A stretch of 5,084 nt of DNA from Lachnospiraceae bacterium UBA3774 (GTDB lineage Bacteria > Bacillota > Clostridia > Lachnospirales > Lachnospiraceae): positions 1-5,084 of the forward strand of contig DFFO01000072.1 of NCBI GenBank assembly GCA_002369255.1, written 5' to 3'. This document shows, piece by piece, positions 1 through 5,084 of the stretch. Made by a program: the position numbers and the translations under genes. A model generated the notes under the pieces. It had not been told where the DNA came from. It made no database searches and saw nothing but the letters and a program-made list of their open reading frames with translations. The first letter of the stretch is position 1; each line of letters begins with the position of its first letter.

Positions 1-191
1 CGCTCGACATTTGTAACGGCCTGTCTCTTGGCGGGTTCACCGACAAGACGCTCTCCGTTTTTTGTAAAAGCCACGACGGAAGGGGTCGTGCGCGCGCCTT
101 CTGAATTTGAGATTATGACGGGCTCGCCGCCCTCAAGAACCGCCACGCATGAATTTGTAGTACCGAGATCTATACCGATGATCTTACTCAT
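1..191 (-). CDS. dnaK: Chaperone DnaK (Hsp70), N-terminal fragment cut by the window edge
   Basis: The first 63 codons of DnaK, the ATP-dependent Hsp70 chaperone that works in the cytoplasm with DnaJ and GrpE; the rest lies beyond the left edge. The protein starts MSKIIGIDLGTTNSCVAVLE. Residues 6-14 (GIDLGTTNS) are the phosphate-1 loop of the Hsp70/actin ATPase fold, and residues 31-40 (EGARTTPSVV) are the next highly conserved Hsp70 block, followed by NGERLVGEPAKRQA. The start is firm: the ATG is six bases after a GGAGG ribosome binding site at 198-202, and homology begins at the first residue. That binding site lies inside a perfect inverted repeat (see 192-240). The gene upstream is an LRR lipoprotein gene rather than grpE or hrcA, so the usual Firmicutes hrcA-grpE-dnaK order is not present here. 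No CIRCE operator (TTAGCACTC-N9-GAGTGCTAA) is seen in the 94 bases upstream. Identity is certain; only the amino end can be judged. Confidence 0.97.
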   Translation of the reverse strand, partial: MSKIIGIDLGTTNSCVAVLEGGEPVIISNSEGARTTPSVVAFTKNGERLVGEPAKRQAVTNVE

Positions 192-240
192 AAAAAACCT
201 CCGGATGTTATGTCGCCTTTTAGGCTAAACCATCCGGAGG
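192..240 (-). terminator. Terminator-like hairpin overlapping the dnaK ribosome binding site
   Basis: On the minus strand CCTCCGGATG (240-231) is followed after a 23-base loop by its exact reverse complement CATCCGGAGG (207-198), then TTTTTT (197-192) and the dnaK ATG. The stem is 10 bp with seven G/C positions. The loop contains a small second hairpin, GCCT-AAA-AGGC. A GC-rich stem followed directly by a T run is the form of an intrinsic terminator, so it could end transcripts from the LRR gene, whose stop codon is about 45 bases upstream. The 3' arm also contains the GGAGG ribosome binding site of dnaK, paired to CCTCC in the 5' arm, so the same fold would block translation. Terminator, translational switch and DNA operator are all open readings. 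Confidence 0.55.
198..202 (-). promoter_or_regulatory. dnaK ribosome binding site inside a stem
   Basis: GGAGG on the minus strand, six T's before the dnaK ATG, is a strong Shine-Dalgarno site with good spacing. It fixes the dnaK start. It is also the distal end of the 3' arm of the 10-bp inverted repeat, so it is accessible only when that stem is not formed. Confidence 0.8.
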
Positions 241-246
241 ATAATA
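241..246 (-). promoter_or_regulatory. Candidate -10 box of a dnaK promoter
   Basis: TATTAT on the minus strand matches the TATAAT consensus at five of six positions and lies directly upstream of the outer hairpin arm. Start of transcription would be expected near 234 (a G), inside that arm, giving a leader of about 43 bases. At 17-18 base spacing the -35 position holds only TTTTTT, a poor match to TTGACA, though the upstream DNA is very AT-rich. A second, weaker -10-like TAATAT lies at 259-264. No CIRCE site is present. The call rests on position and the -10 match only. Confidence 0.35.
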
Positions 247-263
247 GCAATAAAATAAATATT

Positions 264-296
264 AAAAAAAACTAAATCATCAAAGCTATTGCTTTG
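264..296 (-). terminator. Weak hairpin and T run at the end of the LRR gene
   Basis: CAAAGC-AATA-GCTTTG (296-281, minus strand) is a 6-bp stem with a four-base loop that includes the TAG stop codon of the LRR gene. A run of eight T's (271-264) follows, but only after a nine-base gap. Intrinsic terminators normally have the T run directly after the stem and a more GC-rich stem, so this is at best a weak terminator. The stronger hairpin at 192-240 may do most of the work. Confidence 0.3.
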
Positions 297-2103
297 TAAT
301 AGTCACTATCTCACAGGTATTTCCATGGTAGTTATAGTCTGCGGAAAACAGCGAACGCGCATTGTTGGCAACTCTGATAACAGAGCCCTCCGCAAGGCGG
401 GCATAGTAGTTTTGTCCGAAGCAGTTCAGATAAAAGCCAAAAGCCGCGCTGCCCACGGCAGTAAGCTTTTCTGAATATACGGTAACTTCCTTGCAGTCAA
501 AAAGGAATCCGCAAAAAGCTTTTTCTCCGATGACTTTGAGATTGCTCTCGGAGCTTGTTCCGAGCTCTATGCTTTTTAAAGAATTGCAGCAGCCAAAAGC
601 CAGGGGGCCGACATATAAAACGCTGTCGGGAAGCTTCAATTCTTCTATCTCGGTATCATAAGCAAAAGCCGAAACTCCGATCACGGCCAGCCTGTCCGAG
701 AAAGCAACGTTTTTGAGCTTTTTGCAGAGTGAAAACGCATAATCGTCAATCTGGCGGAGATTTTCCGGAAAACTAACGGTCTCGAGATTCGAACACTTTC
801 TGAAAGCCCCGTGAAGAATATTTTTCAGACTGTCGGGGAAAACTACCTCGTAAAGGCCGGTACATCTTACAAAAGTGTAATCGCCGACGCTTTCAACGCC
901 TTCTTCTATGACGGCTTTGATATTGTTGTTTCTGCTCAGATACCAGGGAGTATAGATATAATTGGTATTTGTATAATTCGCGCCTTTTCCGGTTCCGGTC
1001 AAGTGAACCTCGCGAAGGTGCGTAACTCCCGAGAAAAAGCCTTTTTCGATCTCGATACAGGCGGGGATATGAAGTTCCGAAATACCGGTGCATCCGTTGA
1101 AAACATCGGTTCCGAGTTTTTTTACCTCTGACGGGATAACGAGCTTTTCTATGGAATTGCATTGCATAAACGCTCTCGCGCCGATTTCTCTTAATGAATG
1201 AGGCAGATTGACTGTCGAAAGCGAAGAACAATCGGCAAAAGACCAGTCTTCTATCCTGCTGATCCCCTCAGGTATCGCCACCGTTTCAAGCGAAGTACAG
1301 CTCTGGAAAGCATTGGATCCGATAGAGGAAAGCGACGCCGGCAGCTCGACTCTTTCAAGCTTTGAGCAGCCGTAAAAAGCAAACGGTTCTATATCGGAAA
1401 GGCCCTTTGAAAAAGAAATGTTTTTCAGTGACTTGCAATGACGGAAAGCACTGTTTTTGATGACTCTGACTCCGTCCGGGATTTCTATTTCAAGAAGCGA
1501 GCTGCAGTTTTCAAACGCCCTTGGCTCTATTCCTGTAAGCAGTTCAGGCAGATCGACCCTTTCAAGTTTTGAGCAGTTGCCAAACGTGTTTTCTCCGATA
1601 GTCCTCATTGTCGAGGGCACTCTTGCATATTTGATTTCCTGTCCGGAAAACGCGGTACCTACTTCGGAGACACCGTAAGGAATGAGCAGATTTCCGTCGC
1701 TGATAAAAAGCAGCGGATCCGTTTCTGAAAAAACGACTATTTTTACGGTAAACGAGCCTTCCAAGCTTTTTGCGGTCAAAAGGGCAGTCCTGTTAGTATC
1801 TGAAGCAGCGGCCTTTATAATACCGTCGTCTCCTGTAAGCGATATCGCCGACTCGTCTCCGGAGACGGAAAACTCCAGCTCTTTTGCGGATTCATATTCA
1901 CGATCATTTATCCGGATGAGGCGAAGCAGGTCTTTATCGGAAGGAGAAACGGCAGTGTCTTCCATAATGCAAAAAACTGCGTCGTATCCATCCCCGCCAA
2001 ACGCGTTTCCTATCAGATCATTGTCGCTTCCGCAGCCTGCAAAAACGCACGCAGCCGCAACAAGGATAATTGCTGTTATTAAGCTGTTTTTGAATAAAGA
2101 CAT
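286..2103 (-). CDS. BspA-like leucine-rich-repeat lipoprotein
   Basis: A predicted surface lipoprotein of 605 residues. Residues 1-23 are a signal peptide (Lys at 5, hydrophobic core 8-22) ending in a lipobox-like VFAGC, with Cys24 as the likely lipidated residue. Phe at -3 is less usual than Leu, and Cys19 is a second possible site. Residues about 70-125 are beta-rich and end in an Ig-like (Big_2-style) pattern; this is a tentative call. Residues about 165-560 hold roughly 15 LRR_5 (BspA/TpLRR) repeats of about 23 residues, such as LSSIGSNAFQSCTSLETVAI. They are split near 371-402 by the TPWYLS segment common in BspA proteins. A non-repeat tail of about 45 residues follows, with no LPXTG sorting signal. 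BspA relatives act in adhesion or protein binding; the ligand here is unknown. The start at 2103 is chosen because GGAGAGG lies eight bases upstream. An ATG at 2109 is possible but too close to that site, and the longer frame back to 2226 overlaps the peptidase gene and would bury the signal peptide. Confidence 0.88.
   Translation of the reverse strand: MSLFKNSLITAIILVAAACVFAGCGSDNDLIGNAFGGDGYDAVFCIMEDTAVSPSDKDLLRLIRINDREYESAKELEFSVSGDESAISLTGDDGIIKAAASDTNRTALLTAKSLEGSFTVKIVVFSETDPLLFISDGNLLIPYGVSEVGTAFSGQEIKYARVPSTMRTIGENTFGNCSKLERVDLPELLTGIEPRAFENCSSLLEIEIPDGVRVIKNSAFRHCKSLKNISFSKGLSDIEPFAFYGCSKLERVELPASLSSIGSNAFQSCTSLETVAIPEGISRIEDWSFADCSSLSTVNLPHSLREIGARAFMQCNSIEKLVIPSEVKKLGTDVFNGCTGISELHIPACIEIEKGFFSGVTHLREVHLTGTGKGANYTNTNYIYTPWYLSRNNNIKAVIEEGVESVGDYTFVRCTGLYEVVFPDSLKNILHGAFRKCSNLETVSFPENLRQIDDYAFSLCKKLKNVAFSDRLAVIGVSAFAYDTEIEELKLPDSVLYVGPLAFGCCNSLKSIELGTSSESNLKVIGEKAFCGFLFDCKEVTVYSEKLTAVGSAAFGFYLNCFGQNYYARLAEGSVIRVANNARSLFSADYNYHGNTCEIVTITKQ
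424..897 (-). repeat. LRR_5 repeat block 2 (about 7 units)
   Basis: The second run of about 69-base units encodes residues about 403-560 of the LRR lipoprotein. It opens with VESVGDYTFVRCTGLYEVVF and decays toward the end: the conserved NC/GC cysteine position is replaced in AFAYDTEI, and the last two units are irregular with extra residues (SSES, FLFD). The similarity is mainly at protein level; the DNA units have diverged. Confidence 0.8.
994..1611 (-). repeat. LRR_5 repeat block 1 (about 9 units)
   Basis: The first run of about 69-base units encodes residues about 165-370 of the LRR lipoprotein. Units follow the pattern L-x-x-I-x-x-x-A-F-x-x-C-x-x-L-x-x-V-x-L-P-x-x, for example IEPFAFYGCSKLERVELP. 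The first eight units carry Cys at the conserved position; the ninth (GFFSGVTHLREVHL) lacks it and marks the break before the TPWYLS segment. Confidence 0.85.
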
Positions 2104-2111
2104 GAACATGA

Positions 2112-2118
2112 CCTCTCC
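2112..2118 (-). promoter_or_regulatory. Ribosome binding site of the LRR lipoprotein gene
   Basis: GGAGAGG on the minus strand lies eight bases before the ATG at 2103 and only two bases before the ATG at 2109. The spacing favours the 2103 start, which also begins right before the signal peptide. Confidence 0.75.
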
Positions 2119-2138
2119 GAAGATTATTCTCCGTAAGT

Positions 2139-2147
2139 ATTGTATCA
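2139..2147 (-). promoter_or_regulatory. Extended -10 promoter for the LRR lipoprotein gene
   Basis: TGATACAAT on the minus strand is an extended -10 element: TG one base before TACAAT, which matches TATAAT at five of six positions. The -35 position at 17-base spacing (2162-2167, TTTATT) is weak, which is common for extended -10 promoters. Transcription would start near 2132, leaving about 29 bases before the ATG at 2103. It lies wholly between the peptidase stop codon and the lipoprotein ribosome binding site, so the lipoprotein can be expressed separately from the upstream operon. Confidence 0.55.
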
Positions 2148-2171
2148 TTTTCCGCATGAATAATAAATACC

Positions 2172-3209
2172 TTATTTCAAAGCCATATTTATAAAAAACT
2201 CTCCGCTTTTTGTTCCGGACGTGCAATATGCACCGGATATGAGAGGCATCATCGGCGGAAGGTGGCCTATATCCAGATCCATGATAACGGGAACCTTATA
2301 TTTGGACAATATGCGAAGCGCAGCGTCATACTGGGAAAGACCGAAATCTTCATTTCCGTATTCATAAGGTCTTCCGATCAAAAAGCCCTTTGCGGTTTCA
2401 AACCAGCCCGCACTGTCAAGCTTCCAGAGAGTTCTGAGCGTGTCCATCGAGGTAAGATTGCAGGACTCCAAAAACCAGACGGCTCCGTCACTTTTATATC
2501 TTTCATTAAACTGCCGCGTCGCGTCATATCTGCTTCCGCAGATAACGCCGAGAATATCAAGGCAGCCGCCGATCAGTCTTCCCGAAAAACTCACGTCCTC
2601 AGTAACACTGCGGTCTGCGATAAATGTCTTCATACTGAACGGACGGTTGATCCTGTACGGCTCGTCCGGCGGGTATTCCCGGTCATCCTCGTCCGCCTGC
2701 CAGCCGTCATAGTTTTTTAGCGAGAGCTTTTCACCTTTGAGCAAAAGAAGGGCGTCCTCAAGCGCAGGATGCAGCTTTCGCAGCCCGAAGGACGGGGCGC
2801 ACGGGCCGTATATTGCTGCGGTATCGCACAGGACACTGAGCGTATATACAAGATTTGTGTTGTCGGAATAACCCATATACCACTTTGCGGGGGAACTTTT
2901 AATCCTCTCAAAGTCCACGTAGTCGAGGTCTTCGCACATCGTTTCCCCTCCGCCGCAGGATATGACTATATCCGACCTGTCATTGCAAAGAAAGTCATTT
3001 ATTTCCTCGCCGCAAAGCATAGGCGAGTTGCTTTTTCCAAAGCCTTTGTCCTCATAGCAGTTCGGGCCGAGTACGCATTCGTATCCCTGCGCTTTGAAAA
3101 ATTTCAAAGCACCCGAGAAGCGCTCGGCATACGGACTTCTTGAACAACCGAAGGACGGGGCAATAAAGCCTATCCGTCCTCCGTTTTTTAAAAACTCAGG
3201 GTATCTCAT
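2172..3209 (-). CDS. S66-family LD-carboxypeptidase / MccF-like serine peptidase
   Basis: A complete 345-residue cytoplasmic protein of peptidase family S66. LdcA members trim the terminal D-Ala from murein tetrapeptides during peptidoglycan recycling; MccF members hydrolyse microcin C and related peptidyl-adenylates. The expected Ser-Glu-His triad is visible: Ser115 in GYSDNT, Glu248 in WFLESCN and His316 in DIGHLPP. The N-terminal RIGFIAPSF strand, the CGGGE loop (85-89) that helps form the oxyanion hole, and GGCLDIL (214-220, usually GGNL) also fit. There is no signal peptide. At 345 residues it is longer than E. coli LdcA (about 304) and close to MccF (about 344), with an acidic insert near 171-185, so the MccF-like branch is plausible; substrate cannot be fixed from sequence alone. 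The ATG shares its A with the TAA of the aminotransferase gene, and only a weak GGGAAG precedes it, so translational coupling is likely. Confidence 0.92.
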   Translation of the reverse strand: MRYPEFLKNGGRIGFIAPSFGCSRSPYAERFSGALKFFKAQGYECVLGPNCYEDKGFGKSNSPMLCGEEINDFLCNDRSDIVISCGGGETMCEDLDYVDFERIKSSPAKWYMGYSDNTNLVYTLSVLCDTAAIYGPCAPSFGLRKLHPALEDALLLLKGEKLSLKNYDGWQADEDDREYPPDEPYRINRPFSMKTFIADRSVTEDVSFSGRLIGGCLDILGVICGSRYDATRQFNERYKSDGAVWFLESCNLTSMDTLRTLWKLDSAGWFETAKGFLIGRPYEYGNEDFGLSQYDAALRILSKYKVPVIMDLDIGHLPPMMPLISGAYCTSGTKSGEFFINMALK

Positions 3210-4378
3210 TATCTTCCCAATTTCTCATGTATTTTTGAAAGACGGTTTAACGCCTCATTGAGCGTGTCGTCCTTCTTTGCAAAATGAAGTCTGACTATGT
3301 TGTTTATCTTCTCTCTGAAGAATGACGTGCCGGGAACCATACCTACTCCGACTTTTTCGACCATCTCCATGCAGAAATCTACATCGGTCTGGCCGGGCTT
3401 GAGGAAGGGTGCGATATCTGCAAGGACAAAGTACGTTCCTTCCGGATTCGTAAACGGAATGCCGATACTCTCAAGTCCCGTGGTAAAGAGTTTTTTCATA
3501 TGAGCATAGTGGGCTCCGAATTCCTCATAATAGCTGTCAGGCATCTCAAGACCCGCAACGGCGGCTTCCATAAGCGGAGACGGCGCACCGACCGCATTGA
3601 AATCGTGATACTGTTTTATACGATCCATGATCTCCTTCGGGGCAATGGCATATCCGAGCCTCCATCCGGTGATCGAATAAGTCTTTGAAAGGGAGGAGCA
3701 GCTGACCGTTCTCTCCCACATTCCGGGAAGAGAGTTCATATAAATATGCTTGTGATCGTCGTAAACTATATGCTCATATACTTCGTCCATAATGGCATAT
3801 ACGTCATATTTGATGCAAAGATCGGCAATGAACTTCAGCTCTTCCATCGTAAACACTCTTCCGCTGGGGTTTGCGGGGTTGCAGATCAAAATAGCCTTGG
3901 GATTTTGCTTAAAAGCGTCCTCAAGCACATCAAAATCAAATCTGAAGGTCGGGGGAATGAGCGGAACGAAGATCGGCTCACAGCCGGCCATTATGGTCTG
4001 GGCGTGATAGTTTTCAAAATAAGGCGAGAAAATAACGATCTTATCGCCGGGATTTGTAAGAGCGAAAATAGTATCTACCATCGCTTCGGTAGAGCCTATG
4101 GTTACGACCATATCGGTCTCGGGATCAAGTTCGCGTCCCATAAATCTTCCGGCTTTTTTTGCGAGCGCCTGACGGAAGTTCGGAGCTCCCATGGTAATAG
4201 GGTACTGATGAGGGCCAAGATCCGCGACCTCTTTAAGTCTGTCCGTGATGGCTTTGGGCGGATCGAAATCCGGATAACCCTGCGAAAGATTGATCGCGCC
4301 GTTTGCAATGGATATCCTGGTCATCCTTCTGATGACGGAATCCGTAAAATGGGCGTTTTTCCTGCTCATCTCCTTCAT
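3209..4378 (-). CDS. PLP-dependent aminotransferase (class I/II, fold type I)
   Basis: A complete 389-residue cytoplasmic aminotransferase that moves an amino group between an amino acid and a 2-oxo acid through pyridoxal phosphate. Landmarks are in order: GAINLSQGYPDFDPP (27-41), the cofactor-phosphate region GSTEAM (95-100), NPANPSG (167-173, Asn170 at the cofactor ring), MDEVY (197-201, Asp198 to the pyridine nitrogen, Tyr201), SLSKTYSITGWRLGY (229-243, Lys232 forming the Schiff base, Arg240 to phosphate) and IVRLHFA (361-367, Arg363 for the substrate carboxylate). All expected key residues are present, so it should be active. The NLSQGYPDF start resembles the aspartate/aromatic/methionine/kynurenine-type branch; the true substrate is not decided by sequence. 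The first ATG is chosen because AAAGGAGG (4388-4395) stands nine bases upstream. The next in-frame ATG, nine bases later, has its Shine-Dalgarno-like bases too close. The ATG overlaps the mrp stop codon as ATGA, and the stop overlaps the next start as TAATG. Confidence 0.95.
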   Translation of the reverse strand: MKEMSRKNAHFTDSVIRRMTRISIANGAINLSQGYPDFDPPKAITDRLKEVADLGPHQYPITMGAPNFRQALAKKAGRFMGRELDPETDMVVTIGSTEAMVDTIFALTNPGDKIVIFSPYFENYHAQTIMAGCEPIFVPLIPPTFRFDFDVLEDAFKQNPKAILICNPANPSGRVFTMEELKFIADLCIKYDVYAIMDEVYEHIVYDDHKHIYMNSLPGMWERTVSCSSLSKTYSITGWRLGYAIAPKEIMDRIKQYHDFNAVGAPSPLMEAAVAGLEMPDSYYEEFGAHYAHMKKLFTTGLESIGIPFTNPEGTYFVLADIAPFLKPGQTDVDFCMEMVEKVGVGMVPGTSFFREKINNIVRLHFAKKDDTLNEALNRLSKIHEKLGR

Positions 4379-5084
4379 GATATAATTCCTCCTTTTAGTT
4401 CATTCAACCAATCCGAATGGTATTCTTCTATTTTTCCGGCGTCAACCGCGGCCGCGAGCTGCGGATCTATCGGAATAGTATGTGTGATGGGAATATTATA
4501 TTTGGCCGCTATATCGCGGACTTTGCTCTCACCGAAAACGTTTATTTTTTTACCGCAGTCGGGGCAGGTAAGATAACTCATGTTTTCCACAAGCGCCAGT
4601 ACGGGAACCGACATCATTTCGGCCATTCTGACTGCTTTTTCAACGATCATTCCAACAAGCTCCTGAGGCGAGGAAACCACCACGATCCCGTCAAGCGGAA
4701 CAGACTGAAAGACGGTAAGCGGGACGTCACCCGTTCCCGGAGGCATATCGACGAACATATAATCCACGTCGCCCCAGATGACCTCTTCCCAGAATTGTTT
4801 GACAACTCCCGCAAGTACCGGGCCTCTCCAGACGACGGGAGCTGTTTCATCACCGGTAAGAAGGTTTATTGACATAACGGAAACACCGCCCTCGCTGCTC
4901 AAGGGATAAAATCCCGTCTCGTTTCCGACAACCTCGCCGGAAACGCCGAAAGCCTTCGGAATGGAAGGGCCTGTGATGTCCGCGTCCAAGATAGCTGCTT
5001 TTTTTCCTTCCCGTAAAGCGAGAACGGCAAGAAGCTCAGTCACAAGACTCTTGCCCACTCCGCCTTTTCCGCTGACAACACCGA
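4375..5084 (-). CDS. Mrp/NBP35-family P-loop ATPase (ApbC-like Fe-S carrier), 5' end beyond the window
   Basis: The C-terminal 235 residues of an Mrp/ApbC/NBP35 ATPase, a MinD/SIMIBI-class protein thought to bind and deliver Fe-S clusters in the cytoplasm. The visible part opens with GVVSGKGGVGKSLVT, the deviant Walker A with both signature lysines (visible residues 6 and 11). Then come DADITGPSIPKAFG (from about 33; switch I region), VDMPPGTGD (about 111-119; Walker B/switch II) and VENMSYLTCPDCG, whose CPDC pair (Cys173 and Cys176 of the visible part) is the expected site for a cluster bridging two subunits. Family members in Clostridia usually have a short, often cysteine-containing N-terminal leader before the P-loop, so some tens of residues are probably missing off the right edge. 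The GTG at 5056-5058 is the Val of the P-loop and not a start. It is first in the visible operon; its stop overlaps the aminotransferase start as ATGA. Confidence 0.95.
   Translation of the reverse strand, partial: GVVSGKGGVGKSLVTELLAVLALREGKKAAILDADITGPSIPKAFGVSGEVVGNETGFYPLSSEGGVSVMSINLLTGDETAPVVWRGPVLAGVVKQFWEEVIWGDVDYMFVDMPPGTGDVPLTVFQSVPLDGIVVVSSPQELVGMIVEKAVRMAEMMSVPVLALVENMSYLTCPDCGKKINVFGESKVRDIAAKYNIPITHTIPIDPQLAAAVDAGKIEEYHSDWLNELKGGIIS
4388..4395 (-). promoter_or_regulatory. Aminotransferase ribosome binding site inside the mrp end
   Basis: AAAGGAGG on the minus strand, nine bases before the aminotransferase ATG, is a near-perfect Shine-Dalgarno sequence. It is encoded within the Lys-Gly-Gly codons near the mrp C-terminus. 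It decides the start at 4378 and shows that the aminotransferase can be initiated efficiently even with the ATGA overlap. Confidence 0.8.

Noticed and set aside
28..228. 66-codon plus-strand frame opposite dnaK
   Set aside because: Directly antisense to the unmistakable DnaK N-terminus and no recognisable domain.
811..1231. Overlapping frames on both strands inside the LRR repeat region
   Set aside because: The 69-base LRR periodicity keeps alternative frames open; the encoded basic or low-complexity peptides resemble nothing known.
371..1611. Repeats considered as a CRISPR array or other DNA-level tandem array
   Set aside because: The 69-base periodicity follows protein LRR units; the DNA units have diverged and there are no identical repeats with unique spacers.
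1682..2194. 170-codon plus-strand frame rich in Ser and Ile, opposite the start of the LRR gene
   Set aside because: Low-complexity composition that mirrors the codon use of the lipoprotein on the other strand, and no independent features.
2186..2221. Possible terminator at the end of the peptidase gene (T run near 2192-2197 on the minus strand)
   Set aside because: The only stem upstream is about four base pairs (TCCG with CGGA) and the T run is still inside the coding sequence; too weak to annotate.
2104..2226. 41-residue upstream extension of the LRR lipoprotein frame
   Set aside because: It overlaps the last 55 bases of the peptidase gene, would place a basic stretch before the signal peptide, and lacks a good ribosome binding site, while GGAGAGG fits the ATG at 2103.
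3746..4576. 276-codon open frame on the plus strand, antisense to the aminotransferase and mrp genes
   Set aside because: It lies wholly opposite two genes with intact, well-conserved catalytic motifs and shows no recognisable domain. Long antisense frames arise easily opposite such coding sequence.

Overview
The window is a compact stretch of bacterial chromosome with five protein-coding genes, all on the minus strand. The first and last are cut by the window edges. Reading in the direction of transcription (high to low coordinates), the order is: an Mrp/NBP35-type P-loop ATPase (5' end missing), a fold-type-I PLP aminotransferase, an S66-family LD-carboxypeptidase/MccF-like serine peptidase, a BspA-like leucine-rich-repeat lipoprotein, and the first 63 codons of the chaperone DnaK. 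No tRNA, rRNA, CRISPR array, insertion sequence, integrase or phage gene is visible.

The content suggests an anaerobic Gram-positive gut-type bacterium, probably Clostridia. The reasons are the short clostridial-looking Mrp ATPase with a CPDC cysteine pair, strong GGAGG-type ribosome binding sites, an LRR_5/BspA surface lipoprotein and moderate GC content. This assignment is inferred from protein style only; no phylogeny could be run.

Region 2172-5084 looks like one tightly packed operon. mrp and the aminotransferase gene overlap by four bases (ATGA), and the aminotransferase and S66 peptidase genes share one base (TAATG), so translational coupling is likely. The three products do not form an obvious single pathway (Fe-S carrier or P-loop ATPase, amino-acid transamination, cell-wall peptide or peptide-antibiotic hydrolysis). 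The 68 bases after the peptidase gene hold a good extended -10 promoter (TGaTACAAT) and a strong ribosome binding site for the LRR lipoprotein gene, which therefore probably has its own transcript. The lipoprotein has a lipobox, a possible Ig-like domain and about 15 LRR_5 repeats in two blocks.

The 94 bases between the LRR gene and dnaK are the most interesting part. They contain a perfect 10-bp inverted repeat whose 3' arm contains the dnaK Shine-Dalgarno sequence and runs straight into six T's and the ATG. It has the form of an intrinsic terminator and of a translation-blocking hairpin at once. A candidate -10 box (TATTAT) abuts the outer arm, so a transcript started there would lack most of that arm and leave the ribosome binding site free, while read-through RNA from the LRR gene would form the full hairpin. 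No CIRCE operator is seen and grpE is not directly upstream of dnaK. Otherwise the genes belong to known families; I found no clearly new multi-gene system.
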